Below are positions 36,227-45,100 of a stretch of DNA of 64,000 nucleotides, piece after piece (the first letter of the stretch is position 1; every line of letters begins with the position of its first letter). A program made the translations under genes and the position numbers. The notes below the pieces were generated by a model that was not told where the DNA came from, made no database searches, and saw nothing but the letters and a program-made list of their open reading frames with translations. Where the stretch lies: positions 1,627,501 to 1,691,500 of the forward strand of contig NZ_CP126980.1 in assembly GCF_030252345.1 (NCBI RefSeq), given 5' to 3'. This DNA is from Actinoplanes oblitus. GTDB taxonomy: Bacteria > Actinomycetota > Actinomycetes > Mycobacteriales > Micromonosporaceae.

Positions 36227-36622
36227 GTGGCAGCTTCCGCGAACGACGTACCCCTTGCCGCGGCCCGCCCGGAGCCCGCGGGTGGTGGGCAGCGCCTGAT
36301 CGCGCTGCTCATCGACTGGGTCCTCTGCCTTCTGGTGGCGAGCCTCTATGCCAGTCCGAACCGGGTGGCCTGGCCGCCGGTGGTCCTGCTGATCCTGATC
36401 AACACGTTCTTCCTCGGGCTGTTCGGCCAGACGCCCGGGATGCGGCTGGCCCGGATCCGCTGCGTCGCGTTCGCCGACGGCGGCGCGATCGGCCTGGGCC
36501 GCGGGCTGATCCGGGCGGTGCTGCTGGCGCTGCTGATCCCCGCGCTGATCGCCGACGGCGACGGCCGTGGCCTGCACGACCGCGCCGCCGGATCGATGGT
36601 CGTCCGGCGGGCGCGCGACTGA
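36227..36622 (+). CDS. RDD family membrane protein
   Basis: A 131-residue protein with the arginine/aspartate signature in GGQRLIALLIDWVLCL near residues 20-35, two hydrophobic helices (about 25-40 and 48-66), the motif GQTPGMRLARIRCV near 67-80 and the end LHDRAAGSMVVRR. RDD proteins are small membrane proteins; some relatives exchange Na+/H+, and the role is otherwise unknown. The GTG at 36227 gives a normal length. An RDD gene next to glnA is a common actinomycete arrangement (recalled). It diverges from glnA over the GlnR box. Confidence 0.85.
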   Translation: MAASANDVPLAAARPEPAGGGQRLIALLIDWVLCLLVASLYASPNRVAWPPVVLLILINTFFLGLFGQTPGMRLARIRCVAFADGGAIGLGRGLIRAVLLALLIPALIADGDGRGLHDRAAGSMVVRRARD

Positions 36623-36742
36623 TCAGGGCGCCGGCCGCTCTCCGGCGTACACCCCGCGGTAGAGCTCGGATCGCTCGGCCGTGTCCTCCCACCCGGCGAA
36701 CCGCACGCGGATGTAGTGGTTCGCCGGTGCCCCCAGTTTCAC
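36623..36742 (-). pseudogene. truncated duplicate of the N-terminus of the following type VII-locus gene
   Basis: A 39-codon frame starting at the GTG at 36742. It repeats the first 32 residues of the gene at 36777-37328 (KVGSPANYYVRVRFAGWEDT against KLGAPANHYIRVRFAGWEDT, then AERSELYRGVY in both). It then ends in AGERPAP. The DNA match extends upstream past the start codon (CCTCTGACCCGTCCTTCCGG in both). It is either a remnant of a tandem duplication or a seed for module exchange. Confidence 0.75.
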
Positions 36743-36776
36743 GCCTCTGACCCGTCCTTCCGGCATCCGAGAACGA

Positions 36777-37328
36777 CTACGGTGACGGCCGCTCCGCGAG
36801 CCCCGCTGTTCGTGCGTCCATCGGGTGCAGCAACGGTGACGGCAGGATCCGATCCTCGAGGAAGCGGATGACCGGGTGGTCCAGCACCGCGTCGCGCCGG
36901 ACCACCGAGTGCACGTTCCCCGCGCGGGTGTCGGCGAGGGCGGCCAGATCGTCGAGCAGAGCCGCGAATTCCGCGGTACCGGTGTAGAACACGACGCCTT
37001 CCTGCCGGTCCTCGACACCCCAGGGCCGGACGAACCGATGGCTCTGCCCGGCCAGCTCGTCGTTCGGGGTCACCGCGTACCAGGACTGCAGCAACTCCAA
37101 CAGGCGCACCATGTCCGGATCCACCAGCTCGCCGTCGGCCTCGGGCGGTAGTGCCGACTCCAGCCAGGGCGGGCCGAGCCGGGTGAGGTCGTCGACGAAC
37201 GTGAACTCCGGACCCATGTTCACGGTCACGGTGTAGACCCCACGGTAGAGCTCGGATCGCTCGGCCGTGTCCTCCCACCCGGCGAACCGCACGCGAACGT
37301 AGTAGTTCGCCGGTGATCCGACCTTCAC
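36777..37328 (-). CDS. unknown protein, last full gene of the minus-strand type VII-linked operon
   Basis: A 183-residue protein from the GTG at 37328, 21 nt after the preceding stop. It begins with a KVGSPANYYVRVRFAGWEDTA segment (beta-rich, aromatic). It continues LTRLGPPWLESALPPE and PDMVRLLELLQSWYAVTPNDE, and ends with a predicted helical region (EFAALLDDLAAL). No family is recognised. It may be a partner or immunity protein for the secreted-type proteins upstream, based on position only. Its first 32 codons and flanking DNA are duplicated downstream. Confidence 0.65.
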   Translation of the reverse strand: MKVGSPANYYVRVRFAGWEDTAERSELYRGVYTVTVNMGPEFTFVDDLTRLGPPWLESALPPEADGELVDPDMVRLLELLQSWYAVTPNDELAGQSHRFVRPWGVEDRQEGVVFYTGTAEFAALLDDLAALADTRAGNVHSVVRRDAVLDHPVIRFLEDRILPSPLLHPMDARTAGLAERPSP

Positions 37329-37349
37329 GCCTCTGACCCGTCCTTCCGG

Positions 37350-39293
37350 CTAGGAGTTGCCGCCACCGAGCACGCGCCGGATCTCCGGCTCGTAGACCGG
37401 TTCGTCCCGCTTGCTGGTGACGACACCGCCACCCGGCGTCTGGATCTCGAACGCCCGCTCGTCGGTGACGATGCCGGGAGCCTCGTCGTCCTGCGGTCCG
37501 ACAGGCATCGGGTCGATGGTGGTCCGCCGCTTGCTGAGCTCGGGAGAAACGGTACCCGGCTGGTGCTGCCCGGCGGCCGCGGCCTGGGTGGCGGCCCGGC
37601 TGCGGAGCCCGCGGGGGATCTCCTCCAGCCGGGAGACCCCAGCGCCGGCGATCGGTGCCGCGGGCGCCTCGAGCATGCCCGAACCGGCCTCGGTGGTCGC
37701 CTGCTCGGACCCGAAGTAGTCGGCCCAGGCGGTCGTCTGCCGGTCCCGCTGCGGCGTCTCGCGGCGCCGGGCCGGCGCCGGCGGCGTGGCCGGCGTGCTC
37801 GGCCGGTTCAGCACCGGCGGCGCGGTGCCCTCCGGACGGAACGCGTCGTTGCTGCCGTTCACCGTCGGGTGCAGTTCCTCGGTGCTGCCGGGGCGGCGGC
37901 GGTCCCGGTCGCCGGCCGGATTCTTCAGTACGGGCGGCATCCCCCCGGGCGGCCGGCTGAAGCTCTCCTCACCCTCGTACGGCGTGCCGTACTGCCGGGA
38001 ACGGTCGTCGCCGCGGCGGCGGTCGCCGGGCCGGCCCGGCTGCGACGGGTTGGTACCGCCGGGGCGGCGCAGGGTGCGGCCGGGCGGCTGACCGGTGCCG
38101 GGCGGCTGTGCGGGGCTGCGCCCGAAGGAGTTCCGGCCGAGCTGCCCGGGGTTGGGCGGCAGGCTGGGCGCCGAGCCGCCCGGCTTGAGCCCGGGGGACA
38201 GGGTGCCCGGCGCGTTCTGCGTCAGGCCGGGCCCGAAGGCCGGCGGTTTCGCGCCACCGGGCAACGCGGGCGGCAGCTGGCCCGGCAGGTTGGTGAGCGG
38301 CGGCACCGATTTCGGCGGCTGGACGCCGGTCTGCCCGGGTTTCACCGGCAGCACCGGCAGCAGCGGCGGCTGGGTACCCGGCAGCTGGCCGTGATCCTGG
38401 TTGCCACCCGGCTGGTCGCCCGGCAGGTCCGGGAGTTTGACCTGGTCGCTCGGGTTGGTAGGCAGTTTCGGCGTCTTGTTCTGCCCGGGCAGCGGCGGCG
38501 GGGTGCCGCCGAAGGCCGGCGGCGGCGGCGCGCCGGCGCCGCCACCGGGCAGCTTGGGCAGTTGCGGGGTCGGCGGCTTGCCCGGCGTGTTGAGCACCGC
38601 GTCCATCGGCCGGACCGGCGGTCCCATGCCGCCCGCGAGCTTGCCGATGTAGCCGTAGATCTCGTTGCCGTAGTAGTAGGCGATCCGCTGGGCCCGCTCC
38701 TGGTAGTCCTTCTTGACGTCGTTGATGTCGTCGCGGGCCTCGTTCTTCTCCGAGTCGCTCCACGTCGTGTTCCAGTGGGTCAGCCAGTGGCCGAGCTGGT
38801 CCATTCCGGTGACGTCCGCCGCGGCGCCCAGATCCGTCTTGTACTTGTCCACCAGATCGTCGATGGAGTCCTGGGCCGCCTTGGTGATGAGCACGAGGTG
38901 CCGCAGCTGGGTGACGTTCACCTGGGCCGCGTCCATCCACACGTCGAGGTAGGCCAGCGACTGGCCCGGACCCATCTTCAGGAAGGCCTCCCGCGCCTTC
39001 GGTGACTTCCACGACTCCCGCTCCAGCGCCTGGCTCTCCGCCAGCAGGAACGACCGCACCTCGCTCATCAGCGTCCAGGCGTTCTGCCACTGGTCGGCGA
39101 GCACGGCGATCCGCTCCGGGTGCATGTTGTGGATCTGCCGGTGGATCTGCTCGATGGTGGTGTGGTTGTCCCCACCCGCCTGCTGGGTGAACGGCGCGTC
39201 GGACGACGAATGGCTGCCATAGTGGGTCGTCCCGCTGTACGGGCTGTAGCCGTAGTTCGGGTCGGCGGCGGCGCCCCAGTAATCCACACCCAT
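37350..39293 (-). CDS. WXG-like N-domain protein with a long proline-rich tail (type VII secreted type)
   Basis: A 647-residue protein. The N-terminal 230 residues are helical: HTTIEQIHRQIHNMHPERIAVLADQWQNAW near 44-73 and a WKSPKAREAF turn near 95-104 take the place of the WXG turn, followed by more helices. Residues of about 235-430 are Pro/Gly/Leu-rich with PPLLPVLPVKP type stretches. The rest is charged and disordered. There is no signal peptide or membrane segment. The build resembles ESX-secreted PPE/EspK-type proteins. The stop of the upstream gene lies 3 nt before its ATG, so the two form one operon. Confidence 0.72.
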   Translation of the reverse strand: MGVDYWGAAADPNYGYSPYSGTTHYGSHSSSDAPFTQQAGGDNHTTIEQIHRQIHNMHPERIAVLADQWQNAWTLMSEVRSFLLAESQALERESWKSPKAREAFLKMGPGQSLAYLDVWMDAAQVNVTQLRHLVLITKAAQDSIDDLVDKYKTDLGAAADVTGMDQLGHWLTHWNTTWSDSEKNEARDDINDVKKDYQERAQRIAYYYGNEIYGYIGKLAGGMGPPVRPMDAVLNTPGKPPTPQLPKLPGGGAGAPPPPAFGGTPPPLPGQNKTPKLPTNPSDQVKLPDLPGDQPGGNQDHGQLPGTQPPLLPVLPVKPGQTGVQPPKSVPPLTNLPGQLPPALPGGAKPPAFGPGLTQNAPGTLSPGLKPGGSAPSLPPNPGQLGRNSFGRSPAQPPGTGQPPGRTLRRPGGTNPSQPGRPGDRRRGDDRSRQYGTPYEGEESFSRPPGGMPPVLKNPAGDRDRRRPGSTEELHPTVNGSNDAFRPEGTAPPVLNRPSTPATPPAPARRRETPQRDRQTTAWADYFGSEQATTEAGSGMLEAPAAPIAGAGVSRLEEIPRGLRSRAATQAAAAGQHQPGTVSPELSKRRTTIDPMPVGPQDDEAPGIVTDERAFEIQTPGGGVVTSKRDEPVYEPEIRRVLGGGNS

Positions 39294-39296
39294 CGG

Positions 39297-40355
39297 TCAG
39301 CCCCTCGTCCCCTCCGGGTAGTAGTCGTCCGCGATCTCCTTCGTCACGGCCTTCTCGCTCTTGGTCTCCTTGCCGTAGACCACCCGGTCGCTTTCCTTCA
39401 TGTCCGTCTTGTCGTCGGTGTCGGTGTTCGGCGTCCTGGTCACGTCGGTCCGCACGCCGTCGGCGTCGACGTCGGTGCTCCGCTGGCTGGTCACCCCGCC
39501 CTTGCCGTCGGTGGACGTGGTCACCTCGTGGACCACCTCCCCGTTCGCGTAGCGCTTCTCGCTGGTCGTGGTGCCGGTCACCGTCTTGCCGGACGACGTC
39601 GTCTCCTTGGTCGTCTGCACGTTCGTCGTCGCGTCGTACGTCGTCTCGGTCCGCGTGGTGAACGTGGAGACGACGTGCCCCTTCTTGTCGTAGACGGTGG
39701 TGGTGACGATCGTGGTGCCGCTGTTCGGGATCGTGGTCGTCTCGATGGTGCGGCGCTGGCCGTTCGCCACCGAGGTCTGCAACGTCTGGTACGGCCCGTT
39801 GGCGACCGTGCCCTGGTCCACCCACTCGGCGCTGTCCGCCGCGGGGCCGGCCTCCTTGCTGCCCTCGGCGAGCGCGTCGGAGTACGTCTTGCCGAGGTAG
39901 GACGGCAGGCCGTCGGGCCGGGGCACGGACTTGTCACCGAAGGCGAACAGGACATCGTTCATCGAGGCGGCGGAGACCGCGTCACCGTGCTCGTAGATGT
40001 CGGCGACCGTCTGCGCGGCCGAGCCGATGTTCATCAGCGACTGCCCGAGGTTGGACAGGTAGGTGTTCAGCTCGCTGGCGTTCGCGCTCATCTGGGAGCG
40101 GATCCAGGCCGCCTCGCCGAGCACCTCGCCGTCCCACGCCGTGGTGGGCAGCTCGAAGAGCTGGCTCAGGTGGGTGCGCCGGCTGGACAGGTCGAGCTGG
40201 GCCTTCATCATCAGCTTCGCGTACTCGCGGAGGCCGTCCAGGTCGACGTCGACCTTCGGACCGTCGTGGAGCCACGGTGTATTGGTGTTGGCGGCTGTCT
40301 GCTTGTCGTACGGATTCGCGATGCCCTGATCGTCGAACGGAGCCTGCTCTCCCAT
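39297..40355 (-). CDS. WXG-like N-domain protein with a Thr-rich repetitive C-part
   Basis: A 352-residue protein from the ATG at 40355, preceded by GGGGAGGCG. Residues of about 35-140 form a helical WXG100-like hairpin (VDLDGLREYAKLMMKAQ, then PTTAWDGEVLGEAAW, then IGSAAQTVADIYEHGD). From about 205 it is a Thr/Lys-rich beta-repeat with alternating TTT and TETTYD type strings, like RHS or hydrophilic secreted stalks. No catalytic motif is seen. It leads the minus-strand operon and diverges from the WXG100 pair, so it is probably a type VII substrate or surface partner. Confidence 0.7.
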   Translation of the reverse strand: MGEQAPFDDQGIANPYDKQTAANTNTPWLHDGPKVDVDLDGLREYAKLMMKAQLDLSSRRTHLSQLFELPTTAWDGEVLGEAAWIRSQMSANASELNTYLSNLGQSLMNIGSAAQTVADIYEHGDAVSAASMNDVLFAFGDKSVPRPDGLPSYLGKTYSDALAEGSKEAGPAADSAEWVDQGTVANGPYQTLQTSVANGQRRTIETTTIPNSGTTIVTTTVYDKKGHVVSTFTTRTETTYDATTNVQTTKETTSSGKTVTGTTTSEKRYANGEVVHEVTTSTDGKGGVTSQRSTDVDADGVRTDVTRTPNTDTDDKTDMKESDRVVYGKETKSEKAVTKEIADDYYPEGTRG

Positions 40356-40574
40356 GACGCCTCCCCGACGGGTCGTGTCCGGCCATCGTCGCGCCAGATT
40401 AGTATGACGGCCGATGATCAGGCGGACGTTATAGAGTACGCCTTCGTCGATGCGGGGGTTCGAACCAACTTGAGCCACCCGGTGTACGACAGGACATAGC
40501 CCAATGGCGCGGCGAGAACGCTCCGGAAAGCCTCGGCCCCGGCGCGCCGACTACGAGAATCGGGGTGAACCACC
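40356..40574. promoter_or_regulatory. divergent promoter region of the two type VII-linked operons
   Basis: 219 bp, AT-richer than the surroundings, with TAGTAT and TTATAGAGT stretches between 40399 and 40438 that could serve as -10 elements on either strand. No clear inverted repeat or known operator was found. Confidence 0.4.
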
Positions 40575-40934
40575 TTGTCAGGAACTCCGGGTATGGGACA
40601 GGTCCATGCCACGCAGGAACAGCTCAACGCGATGGCCCAGCGATGCGAGGAAACGGGACAGAGCGTCGCCCGGGGCATGGCCCAGCTGCTCGACCGCATC
40701 CAGTCGCTCGGCGGCGGTGGGTTCCAGGGCACCGCGAACAACGCTCTCCAGGACGTGTCGGTTCAGCTGAACGACGGTCTCACGAAGATCATCAACGCGC
40801 TGGACGAGCTCGCCGGGAAGATGAGCAGCGCCTCCAAGCAGTACGGCGTGCACGACGAGGACGCCGCGCAGGAGATCCGCGCCGCGGCCGCCTCGACCGG
40901 CGACAGTTCCGTCATCAGCATCCTTCGCGGCTGA
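40575..40934 (+). CDS. WXG100 family protein (EsxA/EsxB-like)
   Basis: A 119-residue helical-hairpin protein. The first helix is VHATQEQLNAMAQRCEETGQSVARGMAQLLDRI. The turn GGGGFQGTA has phenylalanine in place of the usual tryptophan of WXG. A second helix and a DEDAAQEI segment follow. The start is either the TTG at 40575, with GGGGTGA upstream, or the ATG at 40593; the latter gives 113 residues. WXG100 proteins are exported as heterodimers by type VII machinery. The next gene encodes the probable partner, 27 nt downstream. Confidence 0.85.
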   Translation: MSGTPGMGQVHATQEQLNAMAQRCEETGQSVARGMAQLLDRIQSLGGGGFQGTANNALQDVSVQLNDGLTKIINALDELAGKMSSASKQYGVHDEDAAQEIRAAAASTGDSSVISILRG

Positions 40935-40961
40935 CGCAGACGAAGATCGGAGAGGCGAATC

Positions 40962-41246
40962 ATGAGCATCACCTACAACTTCGGCCAGATCAACGACGTC
41001 GCCGCGGCCATCGGCACCTTCGAGGGCCAGATGGACCAGCAGCTCAACGATCTCTACACCGCCTTCACCCAGCTGTTCGCCCAGGACTGGACCGGTGCCG
41101 CCGGCACCGCCTGCGACGAGGCGCGGCAGAAGTGGAACCAGGGCGCCACCGAGATCAAGACGGCGCTGGCCAGCGTCGGTGTCAAGCTCGGCGCGTCCGC
41201 CGAGCGGATGCAGCAGATCGACCAGCAGATCGCGTCCGGGATGTGA
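40962..41246 (+). CDS. WXG100 family protein, partner of the preceding gene
   Basis: A 94-residue helical hairpin of typical ESAT-6/CFP-10 size: first helix INDVAAAIGTFEGQMDQQLNDLYTAFTQLF, then DWTGAAGTACDEAR with a proper W-x-G turn, and a second helix KTALASVGVKLGASAERMQQ. There is no signal peptide. A GGAGAGG site precedes the ATG. It is the expected dimer partner of the preceding WXG100 protein and a small secreted component of the system. Confidence 0.92.
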   Translation: MSITYNFGQINDVAAAIGTFEGQMDQQLNDLYTAFTQLFAQDWTGAAGTACDEARQKWNQGATEIKTALASVGVKLGASAERMQQIDQQIASGM

Positions 41247-41321
41247 GCCCGACCGGCCGCCGGCCATCGCCGGCGGCCGGTCGGTCCCTCATGATGGAGC
41301 GGTTGATCGGGGAGGTGTGGG

Positions 41322-41732
41322 ATGGCAGACGTTCCGGGGCGGCCCAACTGGGGTGCGCTCAACGCGATGCTCGCGGACCTGCGGAAGGCCACCGCTGACA
41401 TTCCCGCCATGCAGCAGCGGATGCTCGAGGTCACCGGGACGGCGTGGTCGCCGGACAAGATGATCAAGGCGGTGGTCGGGCCGCGGGGTCACCTGCTGGA
41501 GTTGGACATCGACCCCCGGGTGCTGCGCCAGCCCAACTCCAAGGCGCTCTCCGCGAGCATCGTGCAGACGGTCCGCGCGGCGATCGAGGACGCCGGCCGG
41601 CAGAGTCGCGAGGTGCTCGCCGAGAGCATGCCGGGCGACCTGAGGGCCCTCGGCGGGCAGGCCGGCATCGAGAACTTCGTCGGCAGCCACGACGCCGAGG
41701 TCCGGCGGCAGATGGGAGAGCGCCGTGGGTGA
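41322..41732 (+). CDS. YbaB/EbfC family protein (EspL-like, type VII-associated)
   Basis: A 136-residue protein with the YbaB fold pattern: helix LNAMLADLRKATADIPAMQQRMLEV, strand TGTAWSPDKMIKAVVGPRGHLLELDIDPRVL, and helices SASIVQTVRAAIEDAGRQ. YbaB proteins bind DNA as dimers, but ESX loci of mycobacteria carry a YbaB-like EspL that works with secreted proteins, so a chaperone or adaptor role is likely here. It overlaps the next gene by 8 nt. Confidence 0.82.
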   Translation: MADVPGRPNWGALNAMLADLRKATADIPAMQQRMLEVTGTAWSPDKMIKAVVGPRGHLLELDIDPRVLRQPNSKALSASIVQTVRAAIEDAGRQSREVLAESMPGDLRALGGQAGIENFVGSHDAEVRRQMGERRG

Positions 41733-42087
41733 GTTCGTGCAGATCCGGACGAGTCCCGCCTCGCTGATCGAGATCGGCCATCGCATGCAGGGCGCCGGCG
41801 AGGACCTGGAGAAGAAGGTCGCCGAGATCGGACGCGGCATCACCGCACACGAGAATGATCGCGCGCTGCCGCCGAACGACAAGTACACCGCGGAATACCG
41901 GACGAAGTACACCGAGGCCGTCAAGGACTCCGAGGGGAATTCGTCGCCCTCCAACGAGGCGGTCGTCAAAAGTTGTGGATTTTGCGGCACCATGCTGATT
42001 CGTGTCGGTGAGACCGTGGCGAACGCCATGGTCAACTACCAATCAGCCGACGAGGACGCCGCCGGCGACATCCGCAAGGCGGTCTGA
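41725..42087 (+). CDS. WXG-like small protein, type VII-associated
   Basis: A 120-residue protein with helices FVQIRTSPASLIEIGHRMQGAGEDLEKKV near 5-33 and a second one near 90-115 ending in YQSADEDAAGDIRKAV, a tail also found in the first WXG100 gene of this operon (DEDAAQEIR). Between them a loop carries SCGFCG, a Cys pair that may form a disulphide outside the cell. No W-x-G is present. The gene starts inside the YbaB-like gene and ends 17 nt before the giant effector, so it may be that protein's carrier or chaperone. Confidence 0.75.
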   Translation: MGEFVQIRTSPASLIEIGHRMQGAGEDLEKKVAEIGRGITAHENDRALPPNDKYTAEYRTKYTEAVKDSEGNSSPSNEAVVKSCGFCGTMLIRVGETVANAMVNYQSADEDAAGDIRKAV

Positions 42088-42104
42088 GTGCGGTTCCCGG
42101 CCCG

Positions 42105-45100
42105 ATGAGCGGCGGCGACGATCACGAGTTCCTGACCTCCCTGGTCGACTGGTTCGCGGAGATCGAGCAGTGGATTCCCGGCGCGCACACCGCCGTCGGC
42201 GAGATCATCCTTGGCGAGATCCCGCTCGCGAACGCCAACGCCATCTACGACCTGGCGGACCAGTGGGGCCTGCTGGCCGAGGCCATGCAGGAGGCCTACC
42301 AGGACATCTCGATGATGGCGAACCCGATCCTGGAGAACTGGTCGGGTGACGGCGCGGCCCAGGAATTCGTCGAGCAGTGGTTCGCCTACCTCGAAGGGTT
42401 GCGGGGCAACGCGGACAGCGCGGCAGGCATGCGCAACTTCGTGCAGAACTACGGCCTCGAGGTCGAGCTGCTCAAGTACATGGCGGCACTCAACCTGTTC
42501 ATGCTGGCGGCCTCGCTGATCCCGCTGATCGCGGCCGCGATCCCGACCGGTGGCGCCTCGCTCGGCCCGGCCATGGGCATGGTCGCCGCCACCAAGCTGG
42601 CGGTCAAGAAGCTGGGCGAGGCGACCCTTCACAAGATCTCCCAGATGACCCTGCGGACGAGCCTGCGGGCCCTGGGCAGACTCTTCACCAAGCTGCCCGG
42701 CATGGTCGCCAAGGGAGTGCCCCGCGCGATCGGCCGGGGCGCCGCCGCGGCCGGTCGCGGAGCCGCCGCCGCCGGCCGAGGGGCGATCAACCTCGGCAAG
42801 TACGGCCTGCGCGCCGGCGGCCGCGGGCTGCGCAACTTCGGCAAGTCGGTGGCCGGCAAGATGACCCGCGACGAGCTGCGGAAACTGCCCGGCCAGGTGC
42901 TGCGCTCACTGCGACCGCGGGAGATGATGGCGCGCGGCATCTCCAAGGCGGTCGCCAACAAGCTCGCCGCGCAGCAGCTGCGCGGCCTGGCCCGGAAGGG
43001 CTTCAAAGGGGCGCTCAAGAACCAGACCCGCCAGGCACTCAAGCGCGAGCTGTCCAAGGAGATCCGCCAGCAGCTGCTGAACAAGTGGGCCGGCGTCGAG
43101 ATGCGCAAGGCCGCCGAGACCGCCACCGCCAAGGAGCTGGAGAAAATGGCGGCGGGCGCGATCGAGAAGTCGGCGCTCGGCCGGGAGTTCGGCAAGTTCG
43201 TCGGCACCCGGATCGCCCTGGGCGGCGCCATGATGGGCGGCGGCGACCTGATCGCCCAGGGCCTCCAAATGGCCTCCGGCAACCGCGCCGAGCTGGACTT
43301 CGGCCACCTCGGCAACAGCACGTTCCAGGGCGCGGCCTTCGGCGCGGGCATGTTCGGCGGTCCGCTCGGGCACGCCGTCGGTGGCGCGTTCGCCGGGGGC
43401 ACGACAGCGGCGGCCGGTGAGGTCATCGCCAGCTCCCAGGACCCGAACCACCAGTTCAGCTGGACCAACGTCGGCCACGGCGCGGTGCAGGGCGCGGCGG
43501 CCGGCGCCGTCTTCGGCGGGCAGACGCACCTCGAGCACGCCAACCTCGGCGGCGGCGAACTTCGCATCGGGCAGGAACTGCACGTGCTGCCCGGCCACGA
43601 GGGCGGGTTCAACGTCGTCTCCTCGATGCCCGACGGCGGCTCGCACCTGCTGCTCACCAGCGACGGATACGTCACCTTCCAGAACGCCGACGGCACCGGC
43701 ATGCACCCCACCGAGATCGCCGACCGGCCGGACGTGCAGGCGGCCAAGTCCGAGCACTGGGGCCCGTCGGCGGCGCCCGGCCCGGAGTCGGCACCACCCG
43801 CCCGCGTGGAAGCGGGAGGTGGCGGCACCACCGTGCGGCAGACCCCGGCGGCCGGTGACGGGGCCGGCAGGTCCGCAGGGGGCGGGTCGTCGAGCGGTGA
43901 CGGAGGCAGCCGGTCCGGTGGCGCCCCGGCGGGCGGTGATCGCACGCAGGTCCGTGCCGGTGGTGACGCTCCGGCGGGCGGTGATCGCACGCAGGTCCGT
44001 GCCGGTGGTGACGCTCCGGCCGCCGATCGCTCCGGCGGCGACCGCGCACCGGACACGACCGCTGCGCGTCCGGATCACGACACCGCCGCCGGGTCCGCTC
44101 GCGATGGGGCGGACAGCTCGCGTACGACGGATGCCCGCCCGCCCGGTGGTGACCCGCCCACCCCGGCACGTGACGGAACGTCCACTTCGGATCATCAGGT
44201 GCCGGCCCGGCAGGAACCGGCCGGCGACCCGGTGCCGGCGGGTGACCGCGCGGTGGCCGGTGGAGACCGTCCCGCCGTGGGCGCCGACCGCCTGCCCGGC
44301 GCCGCCGATCACTCGTCCCCGTCGGGCGACCACACCACTGCCGCATCCGGCGACCGCGCCGCACATGACGGCTCCCCGGCCGGCCGCGCCAACGAGCCCG
44401 CCGCCCGGACCAGCGAACTCGCCGACCGTTCCAGCGAGCCAGCCGCCCGTTCCAGCGAGCCCGCCGACCGCGCTGGTGCGTCTGCGGATCGGGTCGCCAC
44501 ACCCGCTGACCACAGGCCGTCGACAGTGGAACAGGTTGGTGGCGATCGGGTTGGTGGCGAGCGGGTCGGCGGCGATCGGGTGGGCGGTGATCGCGTAGGC
44601 CCCGAGCACCTTGGTGCGGATCGGGCCGGTGGAGAGCCCGCCACGATCGATCGCGCCGGGGTCGATCGCATCGGGACCGAACCTGCCGGGATGGATAGCA
44701 GCGGGGGCGATCACGCCCGTGTGGAACGGCCGGACGGTGACCGTGAAGCACCGGCACGGGATACCGGCGAGCCGCGCGGTGGAACGGAGCGCCGGGACAG
44801 CGGCGTCGCGCCCGCCACGGGGCCGATCGACATCCCGCGGCGCACCGAGGCCGGCGGGTCGGTGGCGCGCGGTGAGACGTCCGGTGTGGACCGTGGGTCT
44901 GGACCGGCACACCGTGACGGCTCGACCGGTGAGCGCCCCGCGCGGCCCGATGAGCCGTCAACCCACACCGAGAGCGGCGCCAACCCTCCCCACGACGGCC
45001 CGCCACACGACCCGACCGGGGTCCGGCCGGAAGATTCGGCTGCGCCGCGGCCCGACGATCGGACCACGGCGCAGCCGGACGACGCTGATTACCCGATGCG

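Noticed and set aside
40456..40490. tRNA-like T-arm (GGGGTTCGAACC)
   Set aside because: The flanks do not form a T-stem, acceptor stem or anticodon arm; it is a chance match.
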